Counted from the stretch's first letter, positions 1-6,486 are shown. The stretch is 10,745 nucleotides of DNA from Aquamicrobium sp. (GCA_014860725.1 JACZJD010000011.1:1-10745); one strand, 5' to 3'. Made by a program: numbers and translations. The notes: generated by a model not told the origin, from the letters alone.

Positions 1-252
1 GGCCTGAGCGGCAGCATCCTTCTCGGCCTCTTCCTTCGCCTCGGCCTCGCGGGCGGCCTCCTCGGCGACCAGGGCCGCGGCCTCCTTCGCCCACATCTCG
101 ACGACGCCGCTCTCGAAGCCGGCCTCCTGAAGCTTCTGCAGCTCGGCCTCGCCGGTCGCGTTCGCCAGGGCGGCGTAGGTCTCGAAGCCGGCTTGCGCCA
201 ACCGCACCGCGTAGGTCTTGCCGATGCCCTTGATCCTGGTCAGATCGTCCAT
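1..252 (-). CDS. Helix-hairpin-helix protein of the head operon (gp35-position), 3' end outside window
   Basis: Only the first 84 codons are present; the reading frame is still open at the window edge. The start is ATG at 252, preceded by AAGGAG six bases upstream, which is a very good ribosome binding site. Residues about 2-30 (DLTRIKGIGKTYAVRLAQAG followed by FETYAALA) form a helix-hairpin-helix motif of the kind that binds DNA backbone or mediates protein contacts. From about residue 58 the sequence becomes almost only Ala, Glu and Lys, and is probably a long charged helix. The gene follows the major capsid gene, the position of gp35 in Mu-like phages, where small HhH or HI1506-like proteins are common. 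I infer a head-completion or DNA-associated role; the family name is uncertain. Confidence 0.75.
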   Translation of the reverse strand, partial: MDDLTRIKGIGKTYAVRLAQAGFETYAALANATGEAELQKLQEAGFESGVVEMWAKEAAALVAEEAAREAEAKEEAEKDAAAQA

Positions 253-304
253 GTGCCTCTCCTTCGGGTCTGGCGAAAACGGTCGGCGGACCGCTTGCGG
301 CAGA

Positions 305-326
305 CCCGGCCGCGCGAGCGGCCGGG
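305..326 (-). terminator. Strong GC hairpin just downstream of the capsid gene
   Basis: A perfect 9-bp inverted repeat (CCCGGCCGC and GCGGCCGGG) flanks a 4-base loop. It lies 20 bases past the capsid stop codon in the direction of transcription. No run of T follows, so it is not a textbook intrinsic terminator. It could attenuate readthrough or protect the 3' end of the capsid message. A smaller hairpin (GCCGTC, loop AGGC, GACGGC; 342-357) covers the capsid stop codon itself. Confidence 0.5.
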
Positions 327-345
327 CCATGACGTGAGGTCGCCG

Positions 346-1323
346 TCAGGCGACGGCCTCCTCGATGAGGTAGCCGACATCCTTGGCGCAGACGACTTCC
401 CGAACCTTCTCGCCGACACGGACGCGCTCGCCGCCCTCGAGACCGATGTCCTTGTCCTCGATCGAGCCGGCGATGGGCGTGCCGTACTCCGCCGTGAAGC
501 CCCACGTCATGACGCCGTCGGTCGACGCCTGCTTGGAGCGGTCGAGATAGAGGAGCTGGATCGACTTGCCCCACACGCGGGCGAGGAGCGGGTCATGGCC
601 ACGCTTGGCGAGATTGACCTGCGCCTGGCCGATCAGCAGGTTCTCGACGGGAATTTCGAACAGCTCGGCGAACTGCGCCTTGGTGATGGCGCCGTCCTCG
701 GTCAGCCCGCCCTTCACCGCTTTGATGAGCCGCGGGTGGCCCCTGATCTTCGACCAGACCGGCTGACCCATGATGATGTGGTTGGGGCGGTAGACCAGCG
801 TCTTGTCGAAGCCTTCGGAGATCACCCCGAACGGATCGGAGGTGTCGTACTTCGAGAACTTGTCGTTCGCGTTGGCGAGCACGATCTTGCGGTCGGCCGA
901 ATAGTTGGCCGGGTTCTGCACCACCTGGGCGCAGCGCACCTCGCGGCCGAGCTTCACGAGGTTGGTCAACTGCGCCGTCGCGGCGGCGCGCGGATCGTAG
1001 GTTGTCAGCTTCGCCGCGCGGGCGGCGGCCGCCTCGCGGATATCCGAATACGGAATCTCGCTGTCCTGGCCGTAGTCCTTGGTGGAGGAGTCGCGTTCCT
1101 CGGCCTTGAATTCGATGCGGCCGACGCGGCCGCGGCGGCCGACCTCGAGCTCGGGGACGGTGAACGACTGAGCGAGCGGGAACTCCTGCCAGGTGAATTT
1201 TTCCGACAGCACCGGAATCGCCGGCAGGGCGCGGGTGTGGATCAGGGCGGCATCGGGGTTCTGGTAGGCGATCGCGATCGCCGTCAGCGTCGCGGAGGTC
1301 GGGAACGGGCGATTATGCGACAT
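346..1323 (-). CDS. Major capsid protein of Mu-like transposable phage
   Basis: This 325-aa protein starts at ATG 1323. It has the size and position of the major head subunit (gene T place) in Mu-like phages, and I expect an HK97-like fold. Recognisable stretches are the N-terminal PFPTSATLTAIAIAYQNPDA, the ALPAIPVLSEKFTW region near residues 33-45, the acidic DYGQDSEIP segment near 83-91, the RPNHIIMGQPVW block near 180, and the C-terminal GGERVRVGEKVREVV. These match a capsid family I know from non-Mu transposable phages more closely than they match Mu gpT itself. The gene follows the decoration protein after a 72-base gap containing a strong hairpin, and another hairpin follows it, so it may be expressed separately from its neighbours. 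Only a weak AAAGG precedes the start. Confidence 0.85.
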   Translation of the reverse strand: MSHNRPFPTSATLTAIAIAYQNPDAALIHTRALPAIPVLSEKFTWQEFPLAQSFTVPELEVGRRGRVGRIEFKAEERDSSTKDYGQDSEIPYSDIREAAAARAAKLTTYDPRAAATAQLTNLVKLGREVRCAQVVQNPANYSADRKIVLANANDKFSKYDTSDPFGVISEGFDKTLVYRPNHIIMGQPVWSKIRGHPRLIKAVKGGLTEDGAITKAQFAELFEIPVENLLIGQAQVNLAKRGHDPLLARVWGKSIQLLYLDRSKQASTDGVMTWGFTAEYGTPIAGSIEDKDIGLEGGERVRVGEKVREVVCAKDVGYLIEEAVA

Positions 1324-1355
1324 CGTTCAAAAGCCTTTCAACGGATGAGAGAGGG

Positions 1356-1376
1356 CCGGCCGGTCGAGCCGGCCGG
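1356..1376 (-). repeat. Strong GC hairpin between decoration and capsid genes
   Basis: A perfect inverted repeat of 8 bp (CCGGCCGG on both arms) flanks a 5-base loop. It fills the middle of the 72-base gap (1324-1395) ahead of the capsid start. In the transcript it is followed by a pyrimidine-rich CCCTCTCTC rather than a U-run. It may be a weak terminator for the upstream message or a 5' stability element for the capsid message. It pairs with a similar hairpin just after the capsid gene. Confidence 0.5.
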
Positions 1377-1395
1377 GATGCGGTCAAGGGCCGGA

Positions 1396-1794
1396 TCAGG
1401 GACCGGCCGGTTCGGGCGTGGCGAGGATGCCGGGGGCGACCCAGTAGGTGCCGACGTCGTTCTCGCCGGCATCGCACATGGCGAAGCCGATGATGCGGAC
1501 GATTTCGCCCGCGACCGGCTCGGCCTTCACGGCGCGACCTTCATCGTCGGAGGTCAGCGGATCGTTGAACGCGACGTCGTCGCCGAAGCGCACGGACGAG
1601 ATGCCGACGACGTCGATGTCGGCCATGCCGCCGGCCGCCGCGCCCATCTCGTCGACGGCCGCGATGAGGGCGTCGGTCGGGCCGGTCGCCGTGCGCACGC
1701 TGTTGCCGGCGCCGGAGGCGGCGGCGATGAGGTGGCCCTGGATCGCGGCCGACGCGCGGAAGCTCTTGGTGAGGATGGGGCTGTGCGTGGTCAA
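1396..1794 (-). CDS. Head decoration / capsid cement-like protein
   Basis: This 132-aa protein uses a TTG start at 1794. The choice is supported by AGGAG eight bases upstream and by the TTGA overlap with the protease stop codon; no in-frame ATG lies nearby. The sequence is rich in Gly, Ala and beta-forming residues. It ends in DDEGRAVKAEPVAGEIVRII and a GFAMCDAGENDVGTYWVAPG region, a pattern typical of small capsid-stabilising proteins of the DUF2190-like group (a conserved 'GrAv' turn, then a second turn before a beta strand). Its place between scaffold and major capsid genes fits that role. The protein would coat and stabilise the outer shell of the mature head. Family assignment rests on pattern and position only. 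Confidence 0.6.
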   Translation of the reverse strand: MTTHSPILTKSFRASAAIQGHLIAAASGAGNSVRTATGPTDALIAAVDEMGAAAGGMADIDVVGISSVRFGDDVAFNDPLTSDDEGRAVKAEPVAGEIVRIIGFAMCDAGENDVGTYWVAPGILATPEPAGP

Positions 1795-2408
1795 GACTTC
1801 TTCTCCTGCCTGGCCGCGACCTCGAGCACGGCCGTGGCGATGTCGATCTCGCGGCCGGCGGCGTGCTGCTCGTCCTGGTACTTACGCGCCTGGGCGGCGA
1901 GCGCGACCGGATCGCCGGCGGCGGCTTCGGCCGTGCCGGGCGTCTTGCCGTCCAGATCGGTCGGCTCGCAGATCACCGGCAGCGTGGCGGCGAGCGCCTT
2001 GAAGCGGTCGAGGCCGCCCTCGACCGCGCACATGGCGCGATAGGTGTCGCGCGAGGCCGGCGTGATCTTGCCCGCCAGCTGCGCGGCGTCGAGCGCGGCA
2101 TCGATGTCGCGGTCGGCGTCCTTCTTCTGCAGCGCGGCCAGCGCCTTCGACGTGTCGTCGAGGCTCTGCTTGATCGCGGCGAACTCGGCCTTGTCGGGCG
2201 CGGCCTGCAGCGCGGCCGTCGCCGTTTCGAGGTCGCCCTGCAGCTTGGCGACGGCCGCGATGATGGCGGCCTGGTCGGCGGACGCCGGGTCCAGCTTCAG
2301 CGCCTGGCAAAGTGCCGTGCGCTCGGTCGCGCGCGTCTCGATGGCGGCGAGGACGGATTTCTCCTCCGACGCTTCATCGAGGCCGAGCGCCTTGGCGATA
2401 GCCTTCAT
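1791..2408 (-). CDS. Probable separate scaffold product (Z-like) from internal start
   Basis: This is an in-frame product of 205 aa nested in the protease/scaffold gene. The internal ATG at 2408 is preceded by AGGAG with a 6-base spacer, a far better initiation site than that of the full-length gene. The protein starts MKAIAKALGLDEASEEK, exactly where the protease part ends and the helical scaffold begins. In phage Mu the scaffold Z is made from an internal start in gene I, so the same arrangement is expected here. Much more scaffold than protease would then be made. The internal initiation site is visible in the sequence; actual use of it is inferred. Confidence 0.7.
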   Translation of the reverse strand: MKAIAKALGLDEASEEKSVLAAIETRATERTALCQALKLDPASADQAAIIAAVAKLQGDLETATAALQAAPDKAEFAAIKQSLDDTSKALAALQKKDADRDIDAALDAAQLAGKITPASRDTYRAMCAVEGGLDRFKALAATLPVICEPTDLDGKTPGTAEAAAGDPVALAAQARKYQDEQHAAGREIDIATAVLEVAARQEKKS

Positions 2409-2876
2409 GTGGTTCTCCTGTGGGGTTTCACGGCTGAGCGCCGTCATCACGAGCGCCGGGCGGTTGACCAGCCCTGCACCCAGCAGCCGCGTCACCAGAC
2501 CGTCCTTCGTGTGGTTGAAGGCGGGGGAAATGAAGCGGTACTCCTTGGCCGCGATCATCGCGGCCGCTTTCTCCGTCCACTCGACGCGGCCCCATACGGC
2601 GCCGCCGCGGTTCTCGACCTCGACGATCCAGCCGGAAGCCGGAGCTTCCTCGCCACGCTCGGCGCGGATGTCCTGTCCGTGCTCGTAGTCGATCGGCAGC
2701 GGCGCGTTGTTCGCCCTGAAGGCGGCGACGACGACGTCGGGGTTGGCGCGCCAACGCCGACCGTCGCGAGCCAGAAGATCAGGCCCCTCCGGGAACAGCT
2801 CGATCCATTCGGGCGCGGCCTTGGCCTCGCTCGCCAGATCGGTGCGGAAGATTGCTGTTGCGGTCGCCGTTTTCAT
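1791..2876 (-). CDS. Mu I-like prohead protease and scaffold
   Basis: This 361-aa protein matches the Mu-like prophage I protein family: an N-terminal protease fused to a C-terminal scaffold. The N-terminal half contains LPIDYEHGQD with His66, and about fifty residues later the YRFISPAF motif with Ser117. That spacing resembles the His/Ser pair of HK97-type prohead proteases, so I infer they are catalytic. VNRPALVMTALS closes the protease part near residue 148. The rest (about 157-361) is Ala-, Lys- and Asp-rich and predicted helical, as expected for a scaffold. I chose ATG 2876; an in-frame TTG at 2885 is the alternative, and neither has a strong ribosome binding site. Inside the procapsid the protein guides shell assembly and then degrades the scaffold. 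It is first after a 214-base regulatory gap. Confidence 0.85.
   Translation of the reverse strand: MKTATATAIFRTDLASEAKAAPEWIELFPEGPDLLARDGRRWRANPDVVVAAFRANNAPLPIDYEHGQDIRAERGEEAPASGWIVEVENRGGAVWGRVEWTEKAAAMIAAKEYRFISPAFNHTKDGLVTRLLGAGLVNRPALVMTALSRETPQENHMKAIAKALGLDEASEEKSVLAAIETRATERTALCQALKLDPASADQAAIIAAVAKLQGDLETATAALQAAPDKAEFAAIKQSLDDTSKALAALQKKDADRDIDAALDAAQLAGKITPASRDTYRAMCAVEGGLDRFKALAATLPVICEPTDLDGKTPGTAEAAAGDPVALAAQARKYQDEQHAAGREIDIATAVLEVAARQEKKS
2415..2419 (-). promoter_or_regulatory. Internal Shine-Dalgarno for scaffold product
   Basis: AGGAG is read on the minus strand six bases before the internal ATG at 2408. It decides the start of the nested scaffold and is the strongest initiation site in this gene. 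Confidence 0.7.
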
Positions 2877-3090
2877 GGGCGACAAATTGAGCCGGTCGCC
2901 CCGCCGCCACTACCCTGACACTGTCAGGGTCGCCCCCAATCTTCCGCCAGCAACGAGAAGGCGCCCGATCGCCGCCGACGACCGGCGACGAATGACGCCG
3001 TGAACGGGTTTTGAACGGGGCAGGAGCGCTGCAAGCCCCCTGGCGCGGGTATCGGGCCGCAAACGGAGCGCTGGCGGCTCACGGGCCGTC
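2877..3090. other. 214-base regulatory gap between exported protein and protease genes
   Basis: No credible gene is seen. Besides the 19-bp palindrome (2912-2930), the gap holds two copies of TGAACGGG (3001-3008 and 3012-3019) spaced exactly 11 bases apart. It also has a weak stem GGGGC/GCCCC (3017-3021 with 3035-3039) and a short TCGCCG/CGGCGA inverted repeat (2969-2988). No U-run follows any stem, so I do not call a terminator. Confidence 0.5.
2912..2930. promoter_or_regulatory. Perfect 19-bp palindrome, candidate operator of the protease/capsid operon
   Basis: The arms ACCCTGACA and TGTCAGGGT are exact reverse complements around a single central base. The site lies 36-54 bases upstream of the protease ATG, in the only long gap before a structural gene block. 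In Mu, the late promoter PI, activated by protein C at a dyad-symmetric site, lies in front of gene I. By position this palindrome is a candidate for the equivalent activator or repressor site. A one-base loop makes an RNA hairpin function less likely. No convincing -10 or -35 boxes can be named. Confidence 0.55.
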
Positions 3091-3546
3091 CTATTCGCCG
3101 ACCCCGTCGGCGAGGTCGACCGAGCTGGGGGCCACGCCGAGCGCCTCCTCGCAGCCGGCGAGATCGGCGCGAAAATACCGGGCATCGTCCTCGACGTCGG
3201 GACGGTCGAGTTGCCCGCGCAGGAAGCCGGAGAACGCCGAGGCGATCCCCTCCAGCGCTACGGCAGCCTGCCGGCAGGGGAAGAACGGCAGATAGGCGTC
3301 CGGTCCGCCCTCGACCATGCGCGCCATCCACGCCGCATCGGCTGCCGAGACCGGGCGGCTCACCGTCCCGGTCAGCGCGGCCGCCATTGCCGCGGCCGGC
3401 AGCTCCTGCGCGGTGATCTCGATGAACGAGGCCGCTGCGGTGAGGACCGCATCGTAGAGCTGGCGGCTGTCGTCGATCGGCGCGGCCGCGGCGGGCGCGG
3501 CGACGGCGAGCGCGGCAGCCAGGGCGCAGGATCGCATGGCGTTCAT
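3091..3546 (-). CDS. Small exported protein of unknown function between F and I genes
   Basis: This 151-aa protein starts at ATG 3546. AAGGGGG sits a few bases upstream and selects this start over the longer open frame. The N-terminus (MNAMRSCALA, then a run of Ala, Val and Leu, ending APAAAAP) is a clear Sec signal peptide with likely cleavage after an AxA motif near residue 22. The mature part is about 130 residues, largely helical and acidic, with two cysteines (Cys91 and Cys132) that could form a disulfide in the periplasm. I do not recognise the family. It stands alone between two intergenic gaps, in the position where Mu has the virion morphogenesis gene G, which is absent. It looks like an accessory (moron-type) gene, perhaps for lysogenic conversion or superinfection exclusion; that role is a guess. 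Confidence 0.75.
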   Translation of the reverse strand: MNAMRSCALAAALAVAAPAAAAPIDDSRQLYDAVLTAAASFIEITAQELPAAAMAAALTGTVSRPVSAADAAWMARMVEGGPDAYLPFFPCRQAAVALEGIASAFSGFLRGQLDRPDVEDDARYFRADLAGCEEALGVAPSSVDLADGVGE

Positions 3547-3671
3547 GATGTTCCCCCTTACCTTGAACCGGGCGGCACCTTGCACCATAATGATGTTGGG
3601 CGCGAGCCAGTTCGACCGGGACGGCTTTGCCGGACCCGTGCGGGGTTGACGACCCGCCGCGCCCTTCTTCC
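3547..3671. other. 125-base gap upstream of the exported protein gene
   Basis: No gene is seen. There is an imperfect hairpin at 3617-3638 (CGGG-CGGC, TTT loop, GCCG-CCCG, small internal loop) about 33 bases past the F-like stop, without a following U-run. Downstream on the minus strand comes the only AT-rich patch, with a TATGGT box at 3589-3584, 38 bases before the ATG. This could be a -10 element giving the exported gene its own promoter, but no good -35 box is visible. Confidence 0.35.
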
Positions 3672-4874
3672 TCACTCGATCAGCTTCCCCTGCCGGCGCG
3701 CCCGCTCGATCGCGTCGCGCACCGCCTTCTCGCTCTTGCGGTGGAACGAGACGAGCCACCACTCCCGGCCGTCGGCCGTCGACTTCGCGACCACGCGCAA
3801 CCACAGCCCGCCCGCCAGCCCCATGAGGATGACGCCCCGGTCGCCCCTCAGCACCGCCTCGGGCGCGGCGACGACGGACAGCGCCTGCCGGAAGTGCTCG
3901 ACCGTCAGATGCCGGGCCGGATCGTCGTGCAGGATGTGGCGCGCGCTGTCGGCCGAGAGCAGCACCGTGCCGTTGCGCGCGCCGAACGCCTCGACTGCCT
4001 GCGCCGGTAGCTGCGACACCGGCAGCGCGAAGCCGGCCGGCATCCTGCCTTCGACCAGGGCGCGCAGGGCGGGCGAGCCGACGACGTCCTCGATGGCGAC
4101 GCGGCGGCGGTTCTCCGGCATGGCGGCGATCTTGCCGTGCAGGAACTCGGCGGCGTTCGCCGCCCGCGCCTTGCCGGGATTGGTCGCCCAGCCCGGATCG
4201 ATGCCCAGCGGCACCATGACGGTCTCGCCGCTGCGCCGGTTCTTCCACGGCCGCATGACGACCTGCGGGCCTGTCATGCCGTCCGTCCAGCCGAGACGGC
4301 GCGCCTCGCGCTCGGAGATCTGGCGAACGCCGCACAGGCATCCCCAGCCGTTCGGCGGGTAGTGGGTATCCCACCACGGGTCATCGACCGGCAGGACGAT
4401 GCCGACCCAGCCCTCATGTTCCGGCCGCCGCCGCTCGGCCTTGGACAGGGTATAGAGCAGGAAGGGCAGGAACCGCTTGTTGCGCTGGCTGCGCTCCCAT
4501 TCGCCCGCAGCGTGCGCGGTGTGGGTGTTCGCCCAATAGATCGTGCGCAACCGGCGCGGGCTGCCGAGCTGGACGACGGCCGGCCGGCCGTCGCGCGGAT
4601 CGGTCTGGACGCGCCGGCCCCACCATCCCTTTTGTTGCAGGATCGGCGTCAGGCGGTCGGCGAACTCCTCGTAGGGCACCCGGTTGACGATGGCGTCGTC
4701 GACGGCGGCGCGGATGTCCTCCAGGATGTCGCCCTCCATCGACTTCGCCACCGTCCAGGAGAAGGCATGTTCCTGCGGCGCGACGTCGCGCCAGTCGAAG
4801 GACGGCAGCGACCGCTTGGCGCGGAAGTAGCGGACCACCTCCTCGGGCGCGATGGCGAAGAGCTCATCGGCCAT
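3672..4874 (-). CDS. Mu F-like head morphogenesis protein with nuclease-like C-terminal domain
   Basis: This 400-aa protein starts at ATG 4874, one base after the portal stop codon. The minor head protein domain (Phage_Mu_F) covers about residues 30-190. It shows the RTIYWANTHTAHAAGEWERS helix (110-129) and the PVDDPWWDTHYPPNGWGCLCGV block (about 162-183), which is diagnostic of MuF proteins. After a linker, residues about 300-400 resemble the phage BECR-type (barnase/EndoU/ColE5/RelE) nuclease domains. The sequence starts TVLLSADSARHILHDD, then carries VVAKS (361-365) and WWLVSFHRKSEK (372-383). Possible active residues are His313, Lys364, Ser376 and His378. MuF proteins sit inside the capsid with the portal and may be ejected with DNA. 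The N-terminal assignment is firm; the nuclease call is pattern-based. Confidence 0.87.
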   Translation of the reverse strand: MADELFAIAPEEVVRYFRAKRSLPSFDWRDVAPQEHAFSWTVAKSMEGDILEDIRAAVDDAIVNRVPYEEFADRLTPILQQKGWWGRRVQTDPRDGRPAVVQLGSPRRLRTIYWANTHTAHAAGEWERSQRNKRFLPFLLYTLSKAERRRPEHEGWVGIVLPVDDPWWDTHYPPNGWGCLCGVRQISEREARRLGWTDGMTGPQVVMRPWKNRRSGETVMVPLGIDPGWATNPGKARAANAAEFLHGKIAAMPENRRRVAIEDVVGSPALRALVEGRMPAGFALPVSQLPAQAVEAFGARNGTVLLSADSARHILHDDPARHLTVEHFRQALSVVAAPEAVLRGDRGVILMGLAGGLWLRVVAKSTADGREWWLVSFHRKSEKAVRDAIERARRQGKLIE

Positions 4875-4875
4875 G

Positions 4876-6486
4876 TCAGCGGCCCCGGCCGGTATCCCCG
4901 AGGCCGCGCGCCTTCATGCCGAGCGTGGCGAGCCGCGCCACGAGCTGGGCGCCGGCCTCGCCGAAGGTTAGGCGCTCCAAGCCGGCGCGCAGCTCGTCAT
5001 AGTCGCGCGCCGTCTCGACCAGGCGGCGCAGCGGCTCCAGCAGCGGGTCTATGTCGGCCTGCCAGTGCGACAGCGCCTCCTCGACCAGCAGGTCGAGCTC
5101 GTCCTGCTCGCCGACCTCCTCGGCCGCGAGCGCGTGGTGGCCGCCGCAATGCGGGCAGGCCTTCGCGAGGCGGGCCGTTTCCTTCCCGGGCGGCGGGGTC
5201 TCCTCCTCTGCCGAGGGCGCGGGGATAGAGCGCGAGGGCCTCAGGAGCACGGCGCCGGGCTCCGGCTTCTCGAAGCCGATGCGCTCGCGCGCCGCGTCGG
5301 CGCCGATCTCCATGCCGAGATTGACGAGCCGCTCGACCACCTCGGCCAGCGCCTTCACGTCCTCGCTCTCGACGATGGGGATGACCATCGTGGGATAGCG
5401 ATCCTGCGGGCCGAAATTCAGGTCGACGAAGGCGCGGATCAGGTCGCGATTGGCCGTCACCGACGTCTGGCGCGCGTCGGCCCGCGCGATATCGTGGCGG
5501 ACCTCCTCGTGGACCTTGGCCTGGGACAGCGACGCGCCGTCGTCGGTGGACATCGTCTGGCCGAGGACCCCCTTGGACACCTGCTTGTCGAGATACTCGG
5601 CCATCGCCGAGAACAGGCCGTTCGACCCGCCCGAGCCCTTGGCTTCGATGAACTCGATATCCATCCCCTTCGGGATGATCGCCGCCGCGTCCGTCGAGAT
5701 GTCGCGCACCGCCTGCAGCAGCACGCGCCTCTCCTCCGGCCCCGAGTTCGGCCCGTAGCGGCCGACGCGCAACGGCATGCCGTAGACCTCGAGGAAGGCC
5801 ATCCAGTCCTTGATGCTGTAGTGCTTGAACATGAACGCCCACGCGACCGGAAGCGCGAGGCCGGCGCGGATCGGCAGGCCGGACTTGAGCTTCGGCCGAT
5901 GGATCGAGAACTGGTAGGGCGGCAGGTCCAGCCCGTCGGTGGTGCCGGGGTCCTTCAGGCGCAACGTCCGGCCGTCGACCTGGTCGAGCTGAAAGAAGCG
6001 CTGGTCGCGCCACTTCCACGCCTTCGGCCACCATTCCTTGCCGCTGCGGTCCCACACCGTCTCGACCAGGCTGTAGCTCTTCGCCAGCGCGTCGAGAAGG
6101 TCGGTGGTGTAGTCGTCGGTGAACTCGGGCACCGCGATCATCTCGCGGACGGCTTCAGCGATTTTCTTGCCCTTCGCGCCTTCCCCCGGCGCTTCGACCA
6201 CGATCGGCTCGACGCCGGTGATGGCGAGCTTGCGGGTCCCGAGCACGGACCGGTAGTGCAGGTCGCGCTCCTCCATCTCCTCGGCAAGCGTGAAGAAGCG
6301 GTCGGGCCAGCCGCGGCCGGCCTGACGCAGAATCTGCGCCATCGCCACGGGATCGAGCGCGGTGACGACGGACTCGTTCCAGACCGACCGGACCGAGCCG
6401 AGCGCAGGCGCGGCGAGCTCGCGCGTCAGCGCGCCGGTGTCGATCGGATTGCCCCACTGGTCGATGATGCGCGACGGGCGGGCCAT
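4876..6486 (-). CDS. Portal protein, DUF935 family (Mu gp29-like)
   Basis: This 536-aa protein starts at ATG 6486, where TGATG overlaps the previous stop and AAAGGAAA lies just upstream. Typical DUF935 segments are the N-terminal IIDQWGNPID, DRFFTLAEEMEERDLHYRSV near residue 70, SLVETVWD, HYSIKDWMAFLEVYGMPLRV in the middle, and ATLSQAKVH-like SLSQAKVHEEVRHDIARADA. The dodecameric portal forms the DNA channel at one vertex and docks the terminase. The C-terminal tail carries an unusual CPHCGGHH cluster (444-451) that might hold a metal, followed by an acidic helical region. It lies between an accessory gene and the F-like gene. The family call is secure; the metal site is a suggestion. Confidence 0.93.
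   Translation of the reverse strand: MARPSRIIDQWGNPIDTGALTRELAAPALGSVRSVWNESVVTALDPVAMAQILRQAGRGWPDRFFTLAEEMEERDLHYRSVLGTRKLAITGVEPIVVEAPGEGAKGKKIAEAVREMIAVPEFTDDYTTDLLDALAKSYSLVETVWDRSGKEWWPKAWKWRDQRFFQLDQVDGRTLRLKDPGTTDGLDLPPYQFSIHRPKLKSGLPIRAGLALPVAWAFMFKHYSIKDWMAFLEVYGMPLRVGRYGPNSGPEERRVLLQAVRDISTDAAAIIPKGMDIEFIEAKGSGGSNGLFSAMAEYLDKQVSKGVLGQTMSTDDGASLSQAKVHEEVRHDIARADARQTSVTANRDLIRAFVDLNFGPQDRYPTMVIPIVESEDVKALAEVVERLVNLGMEIGADAARERIGFEKPEPGAVLLRPSRSIPAPSAEEETPPPGKETARLAKACPHCGGHHALAAEEVGEQDELDLLVEEALSHWQADIDPLLEPLRRLVETARDYDELRAGLERLTFGEAGAQLVARLATLGMKARGLGDTGRGR

Noticed and set aside
193..2043. 616-aa open frame on the plus strand
   Set aside because: It is antisense to the HhH, capsid and decoration genes and part of the protease gene. 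It has Arg/Gly/Asp-rich composition with no recognisable domain. High GC content removes stops from the opposite strand.
2912..2930. Palindrome as a MerR-type operator
   Set aside because: The length and ACC...GGT ends recall MerR-family sites, but no convincing -35 and -10 boxes flank it at the required spacing, and no such regulator is in the window.
3617..3638. Hairpin after the F-like gene as an intrinsic terminator
   Set aside because: The stem is interrupted and no U-run follows on the transcribed strand, so it is kept only as part of the gap description.
3547..4377. Long upstream extension of the exported protein frame
   Set aside because: The extension overlaps the F-like gene in another frame and is Arg/Gly-rich noise. 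The signal peptide and ribosome binding site fix the start at 3546.
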